DNA from: Sphingomonas nostoxanthinifaciens
GTDB taxonomy: Bacteria > Pseudomonadota > Alphaproteobacteria > Sphingomonadales > Sphingomonadaceae
Reading direction: 5' to 3'
Assembly (NCBI RefSeq): GCF_019930585.1
Contig: NZ_CP082839.1
Coordinates: 496,001-560,000, forward strand
Length of the DNA: 64,000 nucleotides
In this document: positions 17,458-27,041 of the stretch, in pieces
Numbering within the stretch: position 1 is the first letter of the stretch
Layout of the letters: each line of letters opens with the position of its first letter
Notes under the pieces: model-generated
Database searches by the model: none
Told to the model about the DNA's origin: nothing
What the model saw: the letters and a program-made list of their open reading frames with translations, nothing else
Translations under genes and position numbers: made by a program

Positions 17458-18591
17458 ATGCGAATCGCGTCTTCCGTCCGTATCATGCCGCTGGCCGCGG
17501 CGATCGTCCTGCTGGCTGGCTGTTCGGGCCAGAAGAAGCAGCAGCCGCAGCGCGGGCCGGCCGAGGTGGGCGTCGTCACGCTCAAGGCCGAGCGGGTGGA
17601 GACCACGACCGAGCTGACCGGACGCACCAACCCGACGCTCGCCTCCGACGTCCGCCCGCAGGTTGACGGGCTGATCCTGAAGCGCCTGTTCACCGAAGGG
17701 ACGATCGTCCATGCCGGCCAGCCGCTCTACCAGATCGATCCGCGCCAATATCGCGCCAGCCGCGATCAGGCCGCGGGTCTGCTGGAGAATTCGCAGGCCA
17801 CCTACGCCGCCGCGCAGGCGCAGGCCGAGCGCTATCGCGCGCTGACCGACATCAACGCGGTCAGCAAGCAGGCGATCGACAATGCGGTGGCGCAGGCACG
17901 CGAGGCCAAGGCCAGCATTCACCAGAATGCCGCGTCGCTCTACGCCGCGAAGGTCAATCTCGATTATACCTTGGTGCGCGCGCCGATCACCGGCCGCATC
18001 AGCCGCTCGGCGGTCACGCCCGGCGCGCTCGTCACCGCCAGCCAGACGACCGCGCTCGCCACCATCCAGCAGCTCGACCCGATCTATGTCGATATCGTCC
18101 AGTCGAGCGACGCGCTGCTCGCGCTGCGCCGCTCGCTCGCCAAGGGCAGCGTGCTGCCGTCGGCGGCGACGGTTCAGCTGAAGCTGTCGGACGGCAGCGC
18201 CTATCCGCACACCGGCCGCATCGAGTTCGCCGAAGTCACGGTCGACGAGACCACCGGCACCGTCACGCTGCGCGCGCGCATGCCCAATCCCGAGGGCATC
18301 TTGCTGCCGGGCATGTTCGTGCGGGTGGAGGCGGCGCAGGGCATCGTGCCGAACGGCATCCTCGCGCCGCAGCAGGGCATCACCCGCGATCCCAAGGGTA
18401 ATGCCACGGCCTTGGTGGTCGGCCCTGACAACAAGGTCGCCCAGCGCACCGTCTTCACCAAGCAGGCGATCGGCGACAAATGGCTGATCACCAGCGGGCT
18501 CAAGCCCGGCGATCGGCTGGTGGTCGAGGGTACGGACAAGGCGCAGCCCGGCGCGGTGGTGAAGCCCGTCCCCGCCGGCAATCTGGGCTGA
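17458..18591 (+). CDS. RND efflux periplasmic adaptor (AcrA/MexA-like lipoprotein)
   Basis: 377 aa. Lipoprotein signal peptide ending LLAGC (Cys22). Then the MexA/AcrA core: VRPQVDGLILKRLFTEGTIV (lipoyl entry), an Ala/Gln-rich alpha-hairpin (about 105-160), VRAPITGRISRS (second lipoyl half), and the beta-barrel and membrane-proximal domains (VTLRARMPNPEGILLPGMFV). It is the periplasmic adaptor linking the inner membrane permease encoded 4 bp downstream to the outer membrane factor. Confidence 0.95.
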   Translation: MRIASSVRIMPLAAAIVLLAGCSGQKKQQPQRGPAEVGVVTLKAERVETTTELTGRTNPTLASDVRPQVDGLILKRLFTEGTIVHAGQPLYQIDPRQYRASRDQAAGLLENSQATYAAAQAQAERYRALTDINAVSKQAIDNAVAQAREAKASIHQNAASLYAAKVNLDYTLVRAPITGRISRSAVTPGALVTASQTTALATIQQLDPIYVDIVQSSDALLALRRSLAKGSVLPSAATVQLKLSDGSAYPHTGRIEFAEVTVDETTGTVTLRARMPNPEGILLPGMFVRVEAAQGIVPNGILAPQQGITRDPKGNATALVVGPDNKVAQRTVFTKQAIGDKWLITSGLKPGDRLVVEGTDKAQPGAVVKPVPAGNLG

Positions 18592-18595
18592 CCCC

Positions 18596-21500
18596 GTGAG
18601 CCAGTTCTTCATCGACCGGCCCATCTTCGCGTGGGTTATCGCGATCGGCATCATGATGGCCGGCATCCTAGGCATCACCCAGCTGCCGATCGCGCAATAT
18701 CCCGACATCGCGCCGCCCAGCGTCACCGTGTCGGCGACCTATCCCGGCGCCAACGCCCAGACGCTGCAGTCGAGCGTCACGCAGGTGATCGAGCAGCAGC
18801 TGACCGGCGTCGACGGCCTGCTCTATTTCTCGTCGACCTCCAGCGCGGCGGGCACCGCGACGATCACCGCCACCTTCGCCAAGGGCACCGACCCCGACAT
18901 CGCCCAGGTGCAGGTGCAGAACAAGGTGACGCAGGCCAATTCGCGCCTGCCGAGCCAGGTGCAGCAGCAGGGCCTGCTGGTGCAGAAGTCGAACAGCGAC
19001 TTCCTGCTCGTCGTCGGCATCTACGATTCGACCGACCGTTCGACCAACGCCGATATCGCCGACTGGCTGGGCAACAACCTGCAGGACGATCTGTCGCGCG
19101 TGAACGGCGTCGGCCAGACCCAATTGTTCGGGTCGGGCTATGCGATGCGCATCTGGCTCGATCCGTACAAGATGGCGGCGGTGCAGCTGATGCCCGCCGA
19201 TATCTCGACCGCGGTGCAGGCGCAGAATGTCGACGTGTCGGCCGGCCAGATCGGCCAGCTGCCGGCGGTGAAGGACCAGCAGCTCAACGCGATCGTCAAC
19301 GCCAAGTCGCGCCTGCAGACACCCGAGCAGTTCCGCAACATCGTCGTCAAGACGCGCACCGACGGCACCGTGATCCGCCTGGGCGACGTGGCGCGGGTCG
19401 AGATGGGCGACGACACCTACACGTCGACCGTCGAGTATAACCGCCATCCGGCGACCGGCCTCGCGATCCAGCTCGCGCCCGGCGCCGATGCACTCAAGAC
19501 CGCCAAGGCGGTGAAGGCGCGCGTCGCCGAGCTGACCACCAACCTGCCGCAGGGCTACAAGATCATCTATCCGCGCGACACGACCGACTTCATCAAATTG
19601 TCGGTCGAGGAGGTGGTGAAGACGCTGATCGAGGCGATCGTGCTGGTCGTGATCGTGATGTTCGTCTTCCTGCAGAGCTGGCGGGCGACGTTGATCCCGG
19701 CGATCGCGGTGCCGGTGGTGCTGTTGGGCACGTTCGGCATCCTCGCTTTGTTCGGTTACTCGATCAACACGCTCACCTTGTTCGGCATGGTGCTGGCGAT
19801 CGGCCTGCTCGTCGACGACGCGATCGTCGTGGTCGAGAATGTCGAGCGCATCATGGAGGAGGAGAAGCTGCCGCCCAAGGAGGCGACCTCCAAATCGATG
19901 GGCGAGATCGGCTCGGCGCTGGTCGGCATCGCGATGGTGCTATCGGCGGTGCTGCTGCCGATGGCCTTCTTCGGCGGCTCGACCGGCGTGATCTACCGCC
20001 AATTCTCGATCACAATCGTGTCGGCGATGGCGCTGTCGGTGCTGGTCGCGCTGATCCTGACGCCGGCTTTGTGCGCGACCCTGCTCAAGCCCAACACGCA
20101 CAGCAAGACCGAGGGCAACGGCATCGGCGCGCGGTTCAACCGCTGGTTCGACCGCACCACCGATCGCTACGTCCATGGCGTCGACAGCGTCCTGTCGCAT
20201 CGCCTGATCCATTTCCTCGTCTATGCCGGCATCGTCGTCCTGCTCGGCTTCCTGTTCGTACGGCTGCCCACCGGCTTCCTGCCGAACGAGGATCAGGGCA
20301 GCGCGATCGTGCAATATACGCTGCCGGCGGGTGCCGCGCAGTCGCGAACCGATGCGATCCGCACGCAGGTCGAGGATTTCTACCTCGGGCCGGAGAAGAA
20401 GAACGTCGCCGGCCTGTTCGCGATCAACGGCTTCAGCTTCTCGGGCTCGGGCCAGAATGCCGGGCTCGGCTTCGCGATCCTCGCCCCGTTCAACGATCGC
20501 AAGGGATCGAAGAACGGCGTCGACGCGATCAACGCGCGCGCGATGGGCGCCTTCTCGAAGATCCGCGACGCGCAGGTGTTCGCGCTGACGCCGCCGCCGA
20601 TCAGCGGCCTCGGCCAGTCGAACGGCTTCACCTTCGAATTGCTCAATTCCAGCGGCATGCCGGCCGACAAGTTCGCCGCGCTGCGCGACAAGGTGGTCGC
20701 GGCGGCCAACAAGGATCCGCAGCTGGCGGCGGTGCGGCTCAACTCGCTGCCCGACACGCCGCAGCTGCGCGTCAACATTGACGAGGCCAAGCTGGCGGTG
20801 CTCGGCCTTACCGAAAGCAACGTGACCTCGACGCTCAGCGCGGCGTGGGGCAGCACCTACATCAACGATTTCATCGATCGCGGCCGCGTGAAGCGCGTCT
20901 ACATGCAGGCCGACGCGCCATATCGCATGCTGCCAAGCGACCTCGACACCTGGTTCGTCCGCTCGAGCGCCACCACCAGCAGCACGACCACGACGGGCAG
21001 CAGCACGTCCGACACGAGCAGCACGGCATCGGCGATGGTGCCCTTCTCGGCCTTCGCCACCACCAGCTGGGAGAAGGGGCCGACCTCGCTCACCCGCTTC
21101 AACGGCCGCGCCTCGTTCGAAATCCAGGGCGGCTCGGCGCCGGGCGTAAGCTCCGGCACCGCCATGCAGCGCATCGTCGCAATCGCGCAGCAGAATGCAC
21201 CCGGCACCACCTACGCCTGGAGCGGCATGTCGTATCAGGAGAATATCTCCAGCGGTCAGGCGCCGATCCTCTACGGCCTGTCGATGCTGGTCGTGTTCCT
21301 GTGCCTGGCGGCATTGTATGAGAGCTGGTCGATCCCGTTCGCGGTGCTGCTCGTGATCCCGCTCGGCCTGATCGGCGCGGTGCTGGCGGTGACGTTCCGC
21401 GGGCTGGAGAACGACATCTACTTCCAGGTCGGCCTGCTCACCACGATGGGGCTTGCCGCCAAGAATGCGATCCTGATCGTCGAATTCGCCGAGATGGTGC

Positions 21501-21802
21501 ATCGCGACGGCAAGGATGCCTACGAATCGGCGCTGGAGGCGGCGAAGCTGCGGTTGCGACCGATCCTGATGACCTCGATCGCCTTCATCGCCGGCGTGTT
21601 CCCGCTGGCGATCGCGACCGGCGCGGGCGCGTCCAGCCGCATCGCGATCGGCACGGCGGTGGTCGGCGGCATGCTCACCGCGACGATGCTCGCCATCTTC
21701 TACGTGCCCTTATTCTTCGTGGTGGTCGCGAAGCTGTTCCATCGCGACGCGGCGCCCGAAACGCCCGACGCGCCCTCGAATGCGCAGGCGGAGCCGGCAT
21801 GA
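18596..21802 (+). CDS. RND multidrug efflux permease (AcrB/HAE1 family)
   Basis: 1068 aa, GTG start. N-terminal MSQFFIDRPIFAWVIAI is classic HAE1. Twelve spans, with the proton-relay aspartates D407-D408 in LLVDDAIVVVENVERI and the lysine in AAKNAILIVEFAE. It imports protons and exports amphiphilic compounds from the periplasm. Compared with AcrB, the segment equivalent to 'VRAADGQMVPFSAF' carries a Ser/Thr-rich insertion of about 20 residues (about 789-813; 20961-21036). The C-terminus is slightly long and Ala/Pro rich. The stop overlaps the next gene start by 4 bp. Confidence 0.95.
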   Translation: MSQFFIDRPIFAWVIAIGIMMAGILGITQLPIAQYPDIAPPSVTVSATYPGANAQTLQSSVTQVIEQQLTGVDGLLYFSSTSSAAGTATITATFAKGTDPDIAQVQVQNKVTQANSRLPSQVQQQGLLVQKSNSDFLLVVGIYDSTDRSTNADIADWLGNNLQDDLSRVNGVGQTQLFGSGYAMRIWLDPYKMAAVQLMPADISTAVQAQNVDVSAGQIGQLPAVKDQQLNAIVNAKSRLQTPEQFRNIVVKTRTDGTVIRLGDVARVEMGDDTYTSTVEYNRHPATGLAIQLAPGADALKTAKAVKARVAELTTNLPQGYKIIYPRDTTDFIKLSVEEVVKTLIEAIVLVVIVMFVFLQSWRATLIPAIAVPVVLLGTFGILALFGYSINTLTLFGMVLAIGLLVDDAIVVVENVERIMEEEKLPPKEATSKSMGEIGSALVGIAMVLSAVLLPMAFFGGSTGVIYRQFSITIVSAMALSVLVALILTPALCATLLKPNTHSKTEGNGIGARFNRWFDRTTDRYVHGVDSVLSHRLIHFLVYAGIVVLLGFLFVRLPTGFLPNEDQGSAIVQYTLPAGAAQSRTDAIRTQVEDFYLGPEKKNVAGLFAINGFSFSGSGQNAGLGFAILAPFNDRKGSKNGVDAINARAMGAFSKIRDAQVFALTPPPISGLGQSNGFTFELLNSSGMPADKFAALRDKVVAAANKDPQLAAVRLNSLPDTPQLRVNIDEAKLAVLGLTESNVTSTLSAAWGSTYINDFIDRGRVKRVYMQADAPYRMLPSDLDTWFVRSSATTSSTTTTGSSTSDTSSTASAMVPFSAFATTSWEKGPTSLTRFNGRASFEIQGGSAPGVSSGTAMQRIVAIAQQNAPGTTYAWSGMSYQENISSGQAPILYGLSMLVVFLCLAALYESWSIPFAVLLVIPLGLIGAVLAVTFRGLENDIYFQVGLLTTMGLAAKNAILIVEFAEMVHRDGKDAYESALEAAKLRLRPILMTSIAFIAGVFPLAIATGAGASSRIAIGTAVVGGMLTATMLAIFYVPLFFVVVAKLFHRDAAPETPDAPSNAQAEPA

Positions 21803-23181
21803 TGCGCAGCGCACTCCTCTCGCTGCCTCTGCTCGCGCTCGTCGCGGGCTGCGATCTCGCCCCGGCATACAAGCAGCCGCACCCGGCGACGCCGTCGCAA
21901 TGGCCGACCGGCGAGGCTTACCCCGCAGCCACCGATCAGCCGGCCGGGCTGCCGTGGCGGACGATGATCGCCGACACGCATATGCGCGCGGTGATCGAGC
22001 GCGCGCTGGCGGCGAACCAGAATCTCGCCGCCACGGTCGCCAACGTTGCCGCGGCGCGCGCGCAATATCGCGTGCAGCGCTCGGCGCAATTGCCGACGCT
22101 GACCGGCGATGCCGGCGCGACGCTCGCGCGCGGCATCACCCAGTCGCAGACCGATACCAGCAGCTACAATGTCAATGCGGGCATCAGCAGCTTCGAGATC
22201 GACCTGTTCGGTCGCCTCAAGAACCTGACCAGGCAGGCGTTCGAGCAATATCTGGCGACCGAGGCGGGCATGCGCTCGGCGCGGATCACGTTGATCGCCG
22301 AGACCGCCAATGCCTATCTCACGCTCGCGTCCGACCGCGACCTGCTGACGATCGCGCGCGATACGGTGGCGAGCGGCAATCGTTCGCTGGAGCTGACCCG
22401 TACCTTGTTCAACGCCGGGCTGGCGGCGGCGAGCGACGTCTCCAATGCCGAGACGATCGTGGCGCAGGCCCAGTCCGATGCCGCGCAATATACCACCTAT
22501 GTCGCGCAGGATCGCAACGCGCTCGAATTGCTCGTCGGCGGCCCGGTGCAGGACGAGGATCTGCCGCAGTCGCTCGCCACGCTGGATCCGGCGATCGCGA
22601 TCACGCCTGCGGGCCTCTCCTCGACGGTGCTGCTGCAGCGGCCCGACGTGCTGCAGGCCGAACACCAGCTTAAGGGCGCGAATGCCAGCATCGGTGCGGC
22701 GCGCGCCGCCTTCTTCCCGACGATCACGCTGACCTCGGCGCTGGGCGTCGCGAGCACGGCTTTGTCGTCGCTGTTCACCGGCGGCGCGCTCAGCTTCACC
22801 GCGGCACCGCAGGCGTCGCTGCCGATCCTCGGCGGCACCAATCGCGGCAACCTTGCTTATGCCAAGGCCGAGCGGGATTATTATCTCGCGACCTATCGCT
22901 ACACCGTCCAGACGGCGTTCCGCGAGGTGGCCGACGGGCTCGCGCGGCGCGGCACGATCGATCGCCAGCGCGCGGCGCAGGCGCGGCTCGTCGCGGCGTC
23001 GGCCACCAGCTACCGATTGGCCGACGCGCAATATCGCGTGGGCACGGACACCTATCTCAACGCGCTGACGGCGCAGCGCACGCTATATTCGGCACGCCAG
23101 AGCCAGGTGGCGACCGTTCTCACCGATCTGCAGAACCGCATCTCGCTCTACGAATATATCGGCTCGGACGCGGGCCGCTGA
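21799..23181 (+). CDS. Outer membrane efflux factor of the RND system (NodT/OprM family)
   Basis: 460 aa. Lipoprotein signal LLALVAGC, then DLAPAYKQP, the family entry. Conserved SFEIDLFGRLKNL and RAAFFPTITLTSALG mark the two TolC-like repeats. ATG at 21799 overlaps the permease TGA (ATGA), completing a three-gene adaptor-permease-duct operon. A second, separate outer membrane factor serves the EmrAB-like system at 9842-11272, so this strain region encodes two independent tripartite pumps. Confidence 0.94.
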   Translation: MMRSALLSLPLLALVAGCDLAPAYKQPHPATPSQWPTGEAYPAATDQPAGLPWRTMIADTHMRAVIERALAANQNLAATVANVAAARAQYRVQRSAQLPTLTGDAGATLARGITQSQTDTSSYNVNAGISSFEIDLFGRLKNLTRQAFEQYLATEAGMRSARITLIAETANAYLTLASDRDLLTIARDTVASGNRSLELTRTLFNAGLAAASDVSNAETIVAQAQSDAAQYTTYVAQDRNALELLVGGPVQDEDLPQSLATLDPAIAITPAGLSSTVLLQRPDVLQAEHQLKGANASIGAARAAFFPTITLTSALGVASTALSSLFTGGALSFTAAPQASLPILGGTNRGNLAYAKAERDYYLATYRYTVQTAFREVADGLARRGTIDRQRAAQARLVAASATSYRLADAQYRVGTDTYLNALTAQRTLYSARQSQVATVLTDLQNRISLYEYIGSDAGR

Positions 23182-23184
23182 GGC

Positions 23185-25686
23185 TCAGCCGTCGCGCAAC
23201 GCCTCGGCCGGGCGGGTCCGCAGCACGCCGATGCTGCCGCCGACGCCGATGCCGAGCGTGACGACGACGGTCGCGCCCAGTGTCAGCGCCACCACTCGCC
23301 AGTCGGGCGCCCACGGCAGCGCGAAGATGCGCACCACGACATACCAGCCAGCGCCCGCGCCGACTGCGAGCGCGACGCCTGCCAGCACCAGCGACAGCAA
23401 CGCATATTCGATCGCCTGCACGCCCAGCACCTGCGCGCGGCGCGCGCCGACCAGCTTCAGGATCACCGCGTCGTAGCGACGCGCGCCGGCGGCGGCCGCG
23501 ACCGCGCCGACCAGCACGGCGATGCCCGCAGCGACCGTCACCGTCGCCGCAACGCGCACCGCCAGCGCGATCTGGCCGAGCAACTCGCTCACCTTGCCGA
23601 GCAGGTCGCCGACGCGCACCATCGTCACCGACGGGAGCGCCGCCGCCACCGTGCGCGCGAGCGCGCCGTCGCGCGCGGGCGGTGCGTACACCGTGGCGAG
23701 CAAGGCGTGGGGTGCCTCCTCGATATAGCCGGGCGAAAAGATGATCGCGAAGTTGAGCCCCAGCCCGGTCCAGTTTACCCGCCGCAGCGAGGCGACGCGC
23801 GCCGGCACGTCGACCCCGAGCACCGAGATGGTGATGCCGTCGCCGACCTTGAGCCCGAGCGAGTCCGCCACGCCGCTTTCGATCGAGACCAGCGGCGGCC
23901 CGCGATAATCGGGCGACCACCAGCGCCCCGCCACCACCGTGTTGCGCGGCGGCACGACCGCCGACCAGGTGAGCGTGCGGTCACCGCGCAATGCCCAGGC
24001 ATGCTCGGCCAGTCCGCGAAGCTGCGTGACCGGAACGCCGTTGAGCGCGCGGATCGCGCCGCGCAGCGAGGGCACCGCCTCGATCCGCGCGCCGGGTGCC
24101 GCGGTCTGCACCGCCTTGCGGAAGGTTGCCGCATCCTCCGGCTGGAGATCGACCGCGAAGAAGCGCGGCGCGCGCGCCGGCGCCGCGCCGGTCAGCTCCG
24201 ATGACAGGCTGGTGTCGATCACCGCCAGCGCGACGAACAGCGAGAAACCGAGCCCCAGCGCGACCACCAGCCGGTCGGTCTGCGCGCCGGGCCGATGGAG
24301 GTTGGCCAGCGCCAGTCGCAGCAAGGGGCGGCGCGCACGCGGCAGTCGCGCGAGCAGCAGGCGGATGGCGAGGCCGAGCAGCCAGAGCAGAACGATCAGC
24401 CCCGCCGTCGCCGCGACGAACTCGGCGGCCAACTTGCGGTCGCTCGCGGACAGGATCGCGAGCGCGACCAGCGCCGCCACGATCGACGCCATCGCCGCCG
24501 CCAGCCGAACGCTGGGCCGAGCGCGCAGCCCGACCACGCCGCGCAGCAACGTCGCCGCGGGCACGGCGCGCGCGCGCGCAAAGGGCGGCAGCGCGAACAG
24601 CAAGGCGATCAGCAAGGCGAGCGCCGCAGCGGTCGCCAGCGGCAGCGGATAGAGCGCCAGCCGCGGCGGGATCGGCAGGGCATCGCCCGCCACCGCCGCG
24701 ACGATCCACGGCACCACCGCGCCGAGCGCGAGCCCGGCGAGGATCCCGACCGCCGCGACGATGCCGAGCTGGGTGAGGAAGATGCGGGCGATCATCGGCG
24801 AGCGCGCACCGAGCACCTTGAGCGTGGCGATGATGCGCGTCTTGCCGGCGAGATAGGCCGCGACGCCGCTGCCGACGCCCACCCCGGCGATCGCCAGCGC
24901 CGACAGGCCGACCAGCAGCAGGAACTGGCCGAGCTGGGCGATGGCGCGGCGCAGCGTGGCGGCGGCCTGTTCGGGCGTGCGCACGCTCCAGCCGGCCGAC
25001 GGGAAGTGCCCGACCAGCCGCGCGCCCACCGCTGCCGCTTCGGCGGGGCGGGGGAGCAGCAGGCGGTAATGGCTCGTATAGAGGCTGCCCGGCTGCACCA
25101 GCCGCGTGGCGTCGAGCGCCGCCATGTCGACGATCACCGGCGGCCCGATCGCGAAATTGCCGCCCAGCCGGTCAGGCTCGTCCGCGATCAGGCCGACGAT
25201 CGTCAGCCGGGCCGATCCGATCCGGATCGCGTCGCCGATGCGCAGCCCCATCCGCTCGGCCAATGCGGGCGCGACGACTGCCTGCAGGCCATGCGGCCGT
25301 GGTGCGCGCGCGCCGGGCGCGAGGCGGAAGCGGCCGACCAGCGGCCAGCGATCGTCCACCCCGCGCAGCTCGATCAGCACCGGGGGCACGTCGGGCCGAT
25401 CCGCCGCCTGCGCCATCGCCCGCATCGACAGCGTCTCTGACAGACGGCCGGCGGCGGCGAAGGCGGCGGTCTCGTCGACCAAGGCACGCCGCTGCGACAC
25501 CTGCAGATCGAGATCGCCGCCCAGCATCGTCCGCCCCTGCGCGTCGAGCGCGGCGATCAGGCTGGCCGAAAGGCTGCCGATTCCCGCCAGCCCCCCCGTG
25601 CCGAGGAACAGGCACAGCGCCAGCAGCAGCAGCCCGCGCCCGCCGCGACGCAGATCGCGCAGCGCCAGACGCCAGGCGACGCTCAC
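23185..25686 (-). CDS. FtsX-family ABC permease (YbbP-like)
   Basis: 833 aa with about ten spans. One N-terminal span, a large periplasmic domain (about 40-250), a first FtsX/MacB-type block of spans (about 260-375), further central spans, a second periplasmic region, and a final FtsX block (about 715-830). This duplicated layout is typical of YbbP. The start at 25686 overlaps the ATPase stop by 4 bp. In E. coli, tesA, ybbA and ybbP are arranged in the same way. Substrate is not established; the family is often linked to lipid or lipoprotein handling. Confidence 0.88.
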   Translation of the reverse strand: MSVAWRLALRDLRRGGRGLLLLALCLFLGTGGLAGIGSLSASLIAALDAQGRTMLGGDLDLQVSQRRALVDETAAFAAAGRLSETLSMRAMAQAADRPDVPPVLIELRGVDDRWPLVGRFRLAPGARAPRPHGLQAVVAPALAERMGLRIGDAIRIGSARLTIVGLIADEPDRLGGNFAIGPPVIVDMAALDATRLVQPGSLYTSHYRLLLPRPAEAAAVGARLVGHFPSAGWSVRTPEQAAATLRRAIAQLGQFLLLVGLSALAIAGVGVGSGVAAYLAGKTRIIATLKVLGARSPMIARIFLTQLGIVAAVGILAGLALGAVVPWIVAAVAGDALPIPPRLALYPLPLATAAALALLIALLFALPPFARARAVPAATLLRGVVGLRARPSVRLAAAMASIVAALVALAILSASDRKLAAEFVAATAGLIVLLWLLGLAIRLLLARLPRARRPLLRLALANLHRPGAQTDRLVVALGLGFSLFVALAVIDTSLSSELTGAAPARAPRFFAVDLQPEDAATFRKAVQTAAPGARIEAVPSLRGAIRALNGVPVTQLRGLAEHAWALRGDRTLTWSAVVPPRNTVVAGRWWSPDYRGPPLVSIESGVADSLGLKVGDGITISVLGVDVPARVASLRRVNWTGLGLNFAIIFSPGYIEEAPHALLATVYAPPARDGALARTVAAALPSVTMVRVGDLLGKVSELLGQIALAVRVAATVTVAAGIAVLVGAVAAAAGARRYDAVILKLVGARRAQVLGVQAIEYALLSLVLAGVALAVGAGAGWYVVVRIFALPWAPDWRVVALTLGATVVVTLGIGVGGSIGVLRTRPAEALRDG

Positions 25687-26390
25687 GCGGTCCGGCGATC
25701 CGCGACGATCAGCCCGTCGGCAAGCTCGACCACGCGGGCGCAGCGCGCGGCCAGCGTCGCATCGTGGGTGATGACGAACAATGTGCTGCCATGCGCGGCC
25801 TGCCGTGCGAAAAGGAGGTCCATGATCGCGGCGCCGGTCGCGGCGTCGAGATTGCCGGTCGGCTCGTCGGCGAAGACCAATGGGGGTGCCGCGACCAAGG
25901 CGCGGGCGATCGCCACGCGTTGCTGCTCGCCGCCCGAAAGCTGCGCCGGATAATGGCCGAGCCGTTTGGCCAGCCCGACCGCCGCCAGCTCCGCCTCGGC
26001 ACGCGCGAACGCGTCGGACGCACCGGCCAGTTCCAGCGGCACCGCGACATTTTCCAGCGCGGTCATCGTCGGCAGCAGGTGGAAGGCTTGCAGCACGATG
26101 CCGATCCGCGCGCGTCGCGCCGTCGCCAGCGCATCCTCGTCGAGCCGCTCGAAATCCATGCCGGCGACGCGGACGGTGCCGTCGCTCGGCCGCTCGAGCC
26201 CCGACAGCACCGCCATCAGCGACGATTTGCCCGATCCCGACGCACCGAGCAGCGCGACCGTCTCGCCGGGCGCGACGGTCAGGTCGATGCCGCGCAGGAT
26301 ATCGACGCGTGCGGGCGGCCGGCCGAGCGACAGGCGGACGTTGCGCGCCGCGATCACCGCGCTATCGGTCGGATATGGAGCAATCGTCAC
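25683..26390 (-). CDS. ABC transporter ATP-binding protein (YbbA-like)
   Basis: 235 aa from GTG 26390. A longer reading upstream is non-conserved and would run deep into the divergent tesA gene. Walker A GASGSGKSS, signature LSGGEQQRVAIAR, Walker B VFADEPTG, and switch His in FVITHDATLA. Belongs to the LolD/MacB/YbbA subfamily that energises FtsX-type permeases. It pairs with the permease downstream. Its start region overlaps the start of tesA on the other strand by 16 bp, so the two promoters must lie within the opposing coding regions. Confidence 0.9.
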   Translation of the reverse strand: MTIAPYPTDSAVIAARNVRLSLGRPPARVDILRGIDLTVAPGETVALLGASGSGKSSLMAVLSGLERPSDGTVRVAGMDFERLDEDALATARRARIGIVLQAFHLLPTMTALENVAVPLELAGASDAFARAEAELAAVGLAKRLGHYPAQLSGGEQQRVAIARALVAAPPLVFADEPTGNLDAATGAAIMDLLFARQAAHGSTLFVITHDATLAARCARVVELADGLIVADRRTA

Positions 26391-27031
26391 GCGCGCCGCG
26401 ATACGGATGGCAGGGGCGGCTTGTCCACCTTCTGCTCGCGCTGGCGCTCGCATGGCCGGTACAGGCGGTCGCGCGGACGCGGCTGATCTGGGCGTTCGGC
26501 GACAGCCTCACCGCCGGCTACGGCCTGCCGCCGGCGCAGGGCTTCACCGCGCAGCTGGAGGCGGCGCTCAATCGCGACGGCATGGCGGCGCGGGTGGCGA
26601 ATGGCGGCGTCGCGGGCGATACCGCCGCGCAGGCGCGGGCGCGGTTGCTGTGGGGCCTGCGCGGGCTCGGCGCGGTGCCCGATCTGGCGATCGTCGAGCT
26701 TGGCGCCAACGACATGCTGCGTGGCCTGCCGCCGGCGCAGGCGCAGGCGAACCTCGACATGATCCTCGCCGCGTTCCGCGCGCGGCACATCCCCGTGCTG
26801 CTCGCCGGCATGCGCACCGCGCCGAACCTCGGGCCCGATTATGCCCACGCCTTCGAGGCGATCTACCCGACGCTGGCGCGCAAATATCGCGTGCCGCTCT
26901 ACCCATTCTTCCTTGCGGGCGTCGCGGGCCAGCGTGCGCTGATCCAAGGCGACGGGCTGCACCCCAACCCCAAGGGCGTGGCGATCGTCGTGCGCGGCAT
27001 CGTGCCGAGCGTGAAGGCGGCGCTGCGCTAG
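26375..27031 (+). CDS. tesA: Arylesterase / lysophospholipase TesA-like (SGNH hydrolase)
   Basis: 218 aa. Signal peptide (about 1-31, ending VQAVA) indicates periplasmic location. SGNH blocks: AFGDSLTAGYGLP (catalytic Ser), NGGVAGDTA (Gly block II), VELGANDMLRG (Asn block III) and GDGLHPNPKG (Asp and His, block V). This is the TesA multifunctional thioesterase/protease I/lysophospholipase L1 family. Divergence from a ybbA-ybbP-like pair matches the enterobacterial arrangement and supports the assignment. It converges with the CYTH/CHAD gene with only 10 bp between stops. Confidence 0.9.
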   Translation: MEQSSRAPRYGWQGRLVHLLLALALAWPVQAVARTRLIWAFGDSLTAGYGLPPAQGFTAQLEAALNRDGMAARVANGGVAGDTAAQARARLLWGLRGLGAVPDLAIVELGANDMLRGLPPAQAQANLDMILAAFRARHIPVLLAGMRTAPNLGPDYAHAFEAIYPTLARKYRVPLYPFFLAGVAGQRALIQGDGLHPNPKGVAIVVRGIVPSVKAALR

Positions 27032-27041
27032 CGCGCGCCCG

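Noticed and set aside
19940..21502. Long minus-strand open frame (520 aa) opposite the RND permease
   Set aside because: Arg/His/Asp-rich antisense shadow typical of GC-rich coding DNA, with no family resemblance. The plus strand is a clear AcrB homologue.
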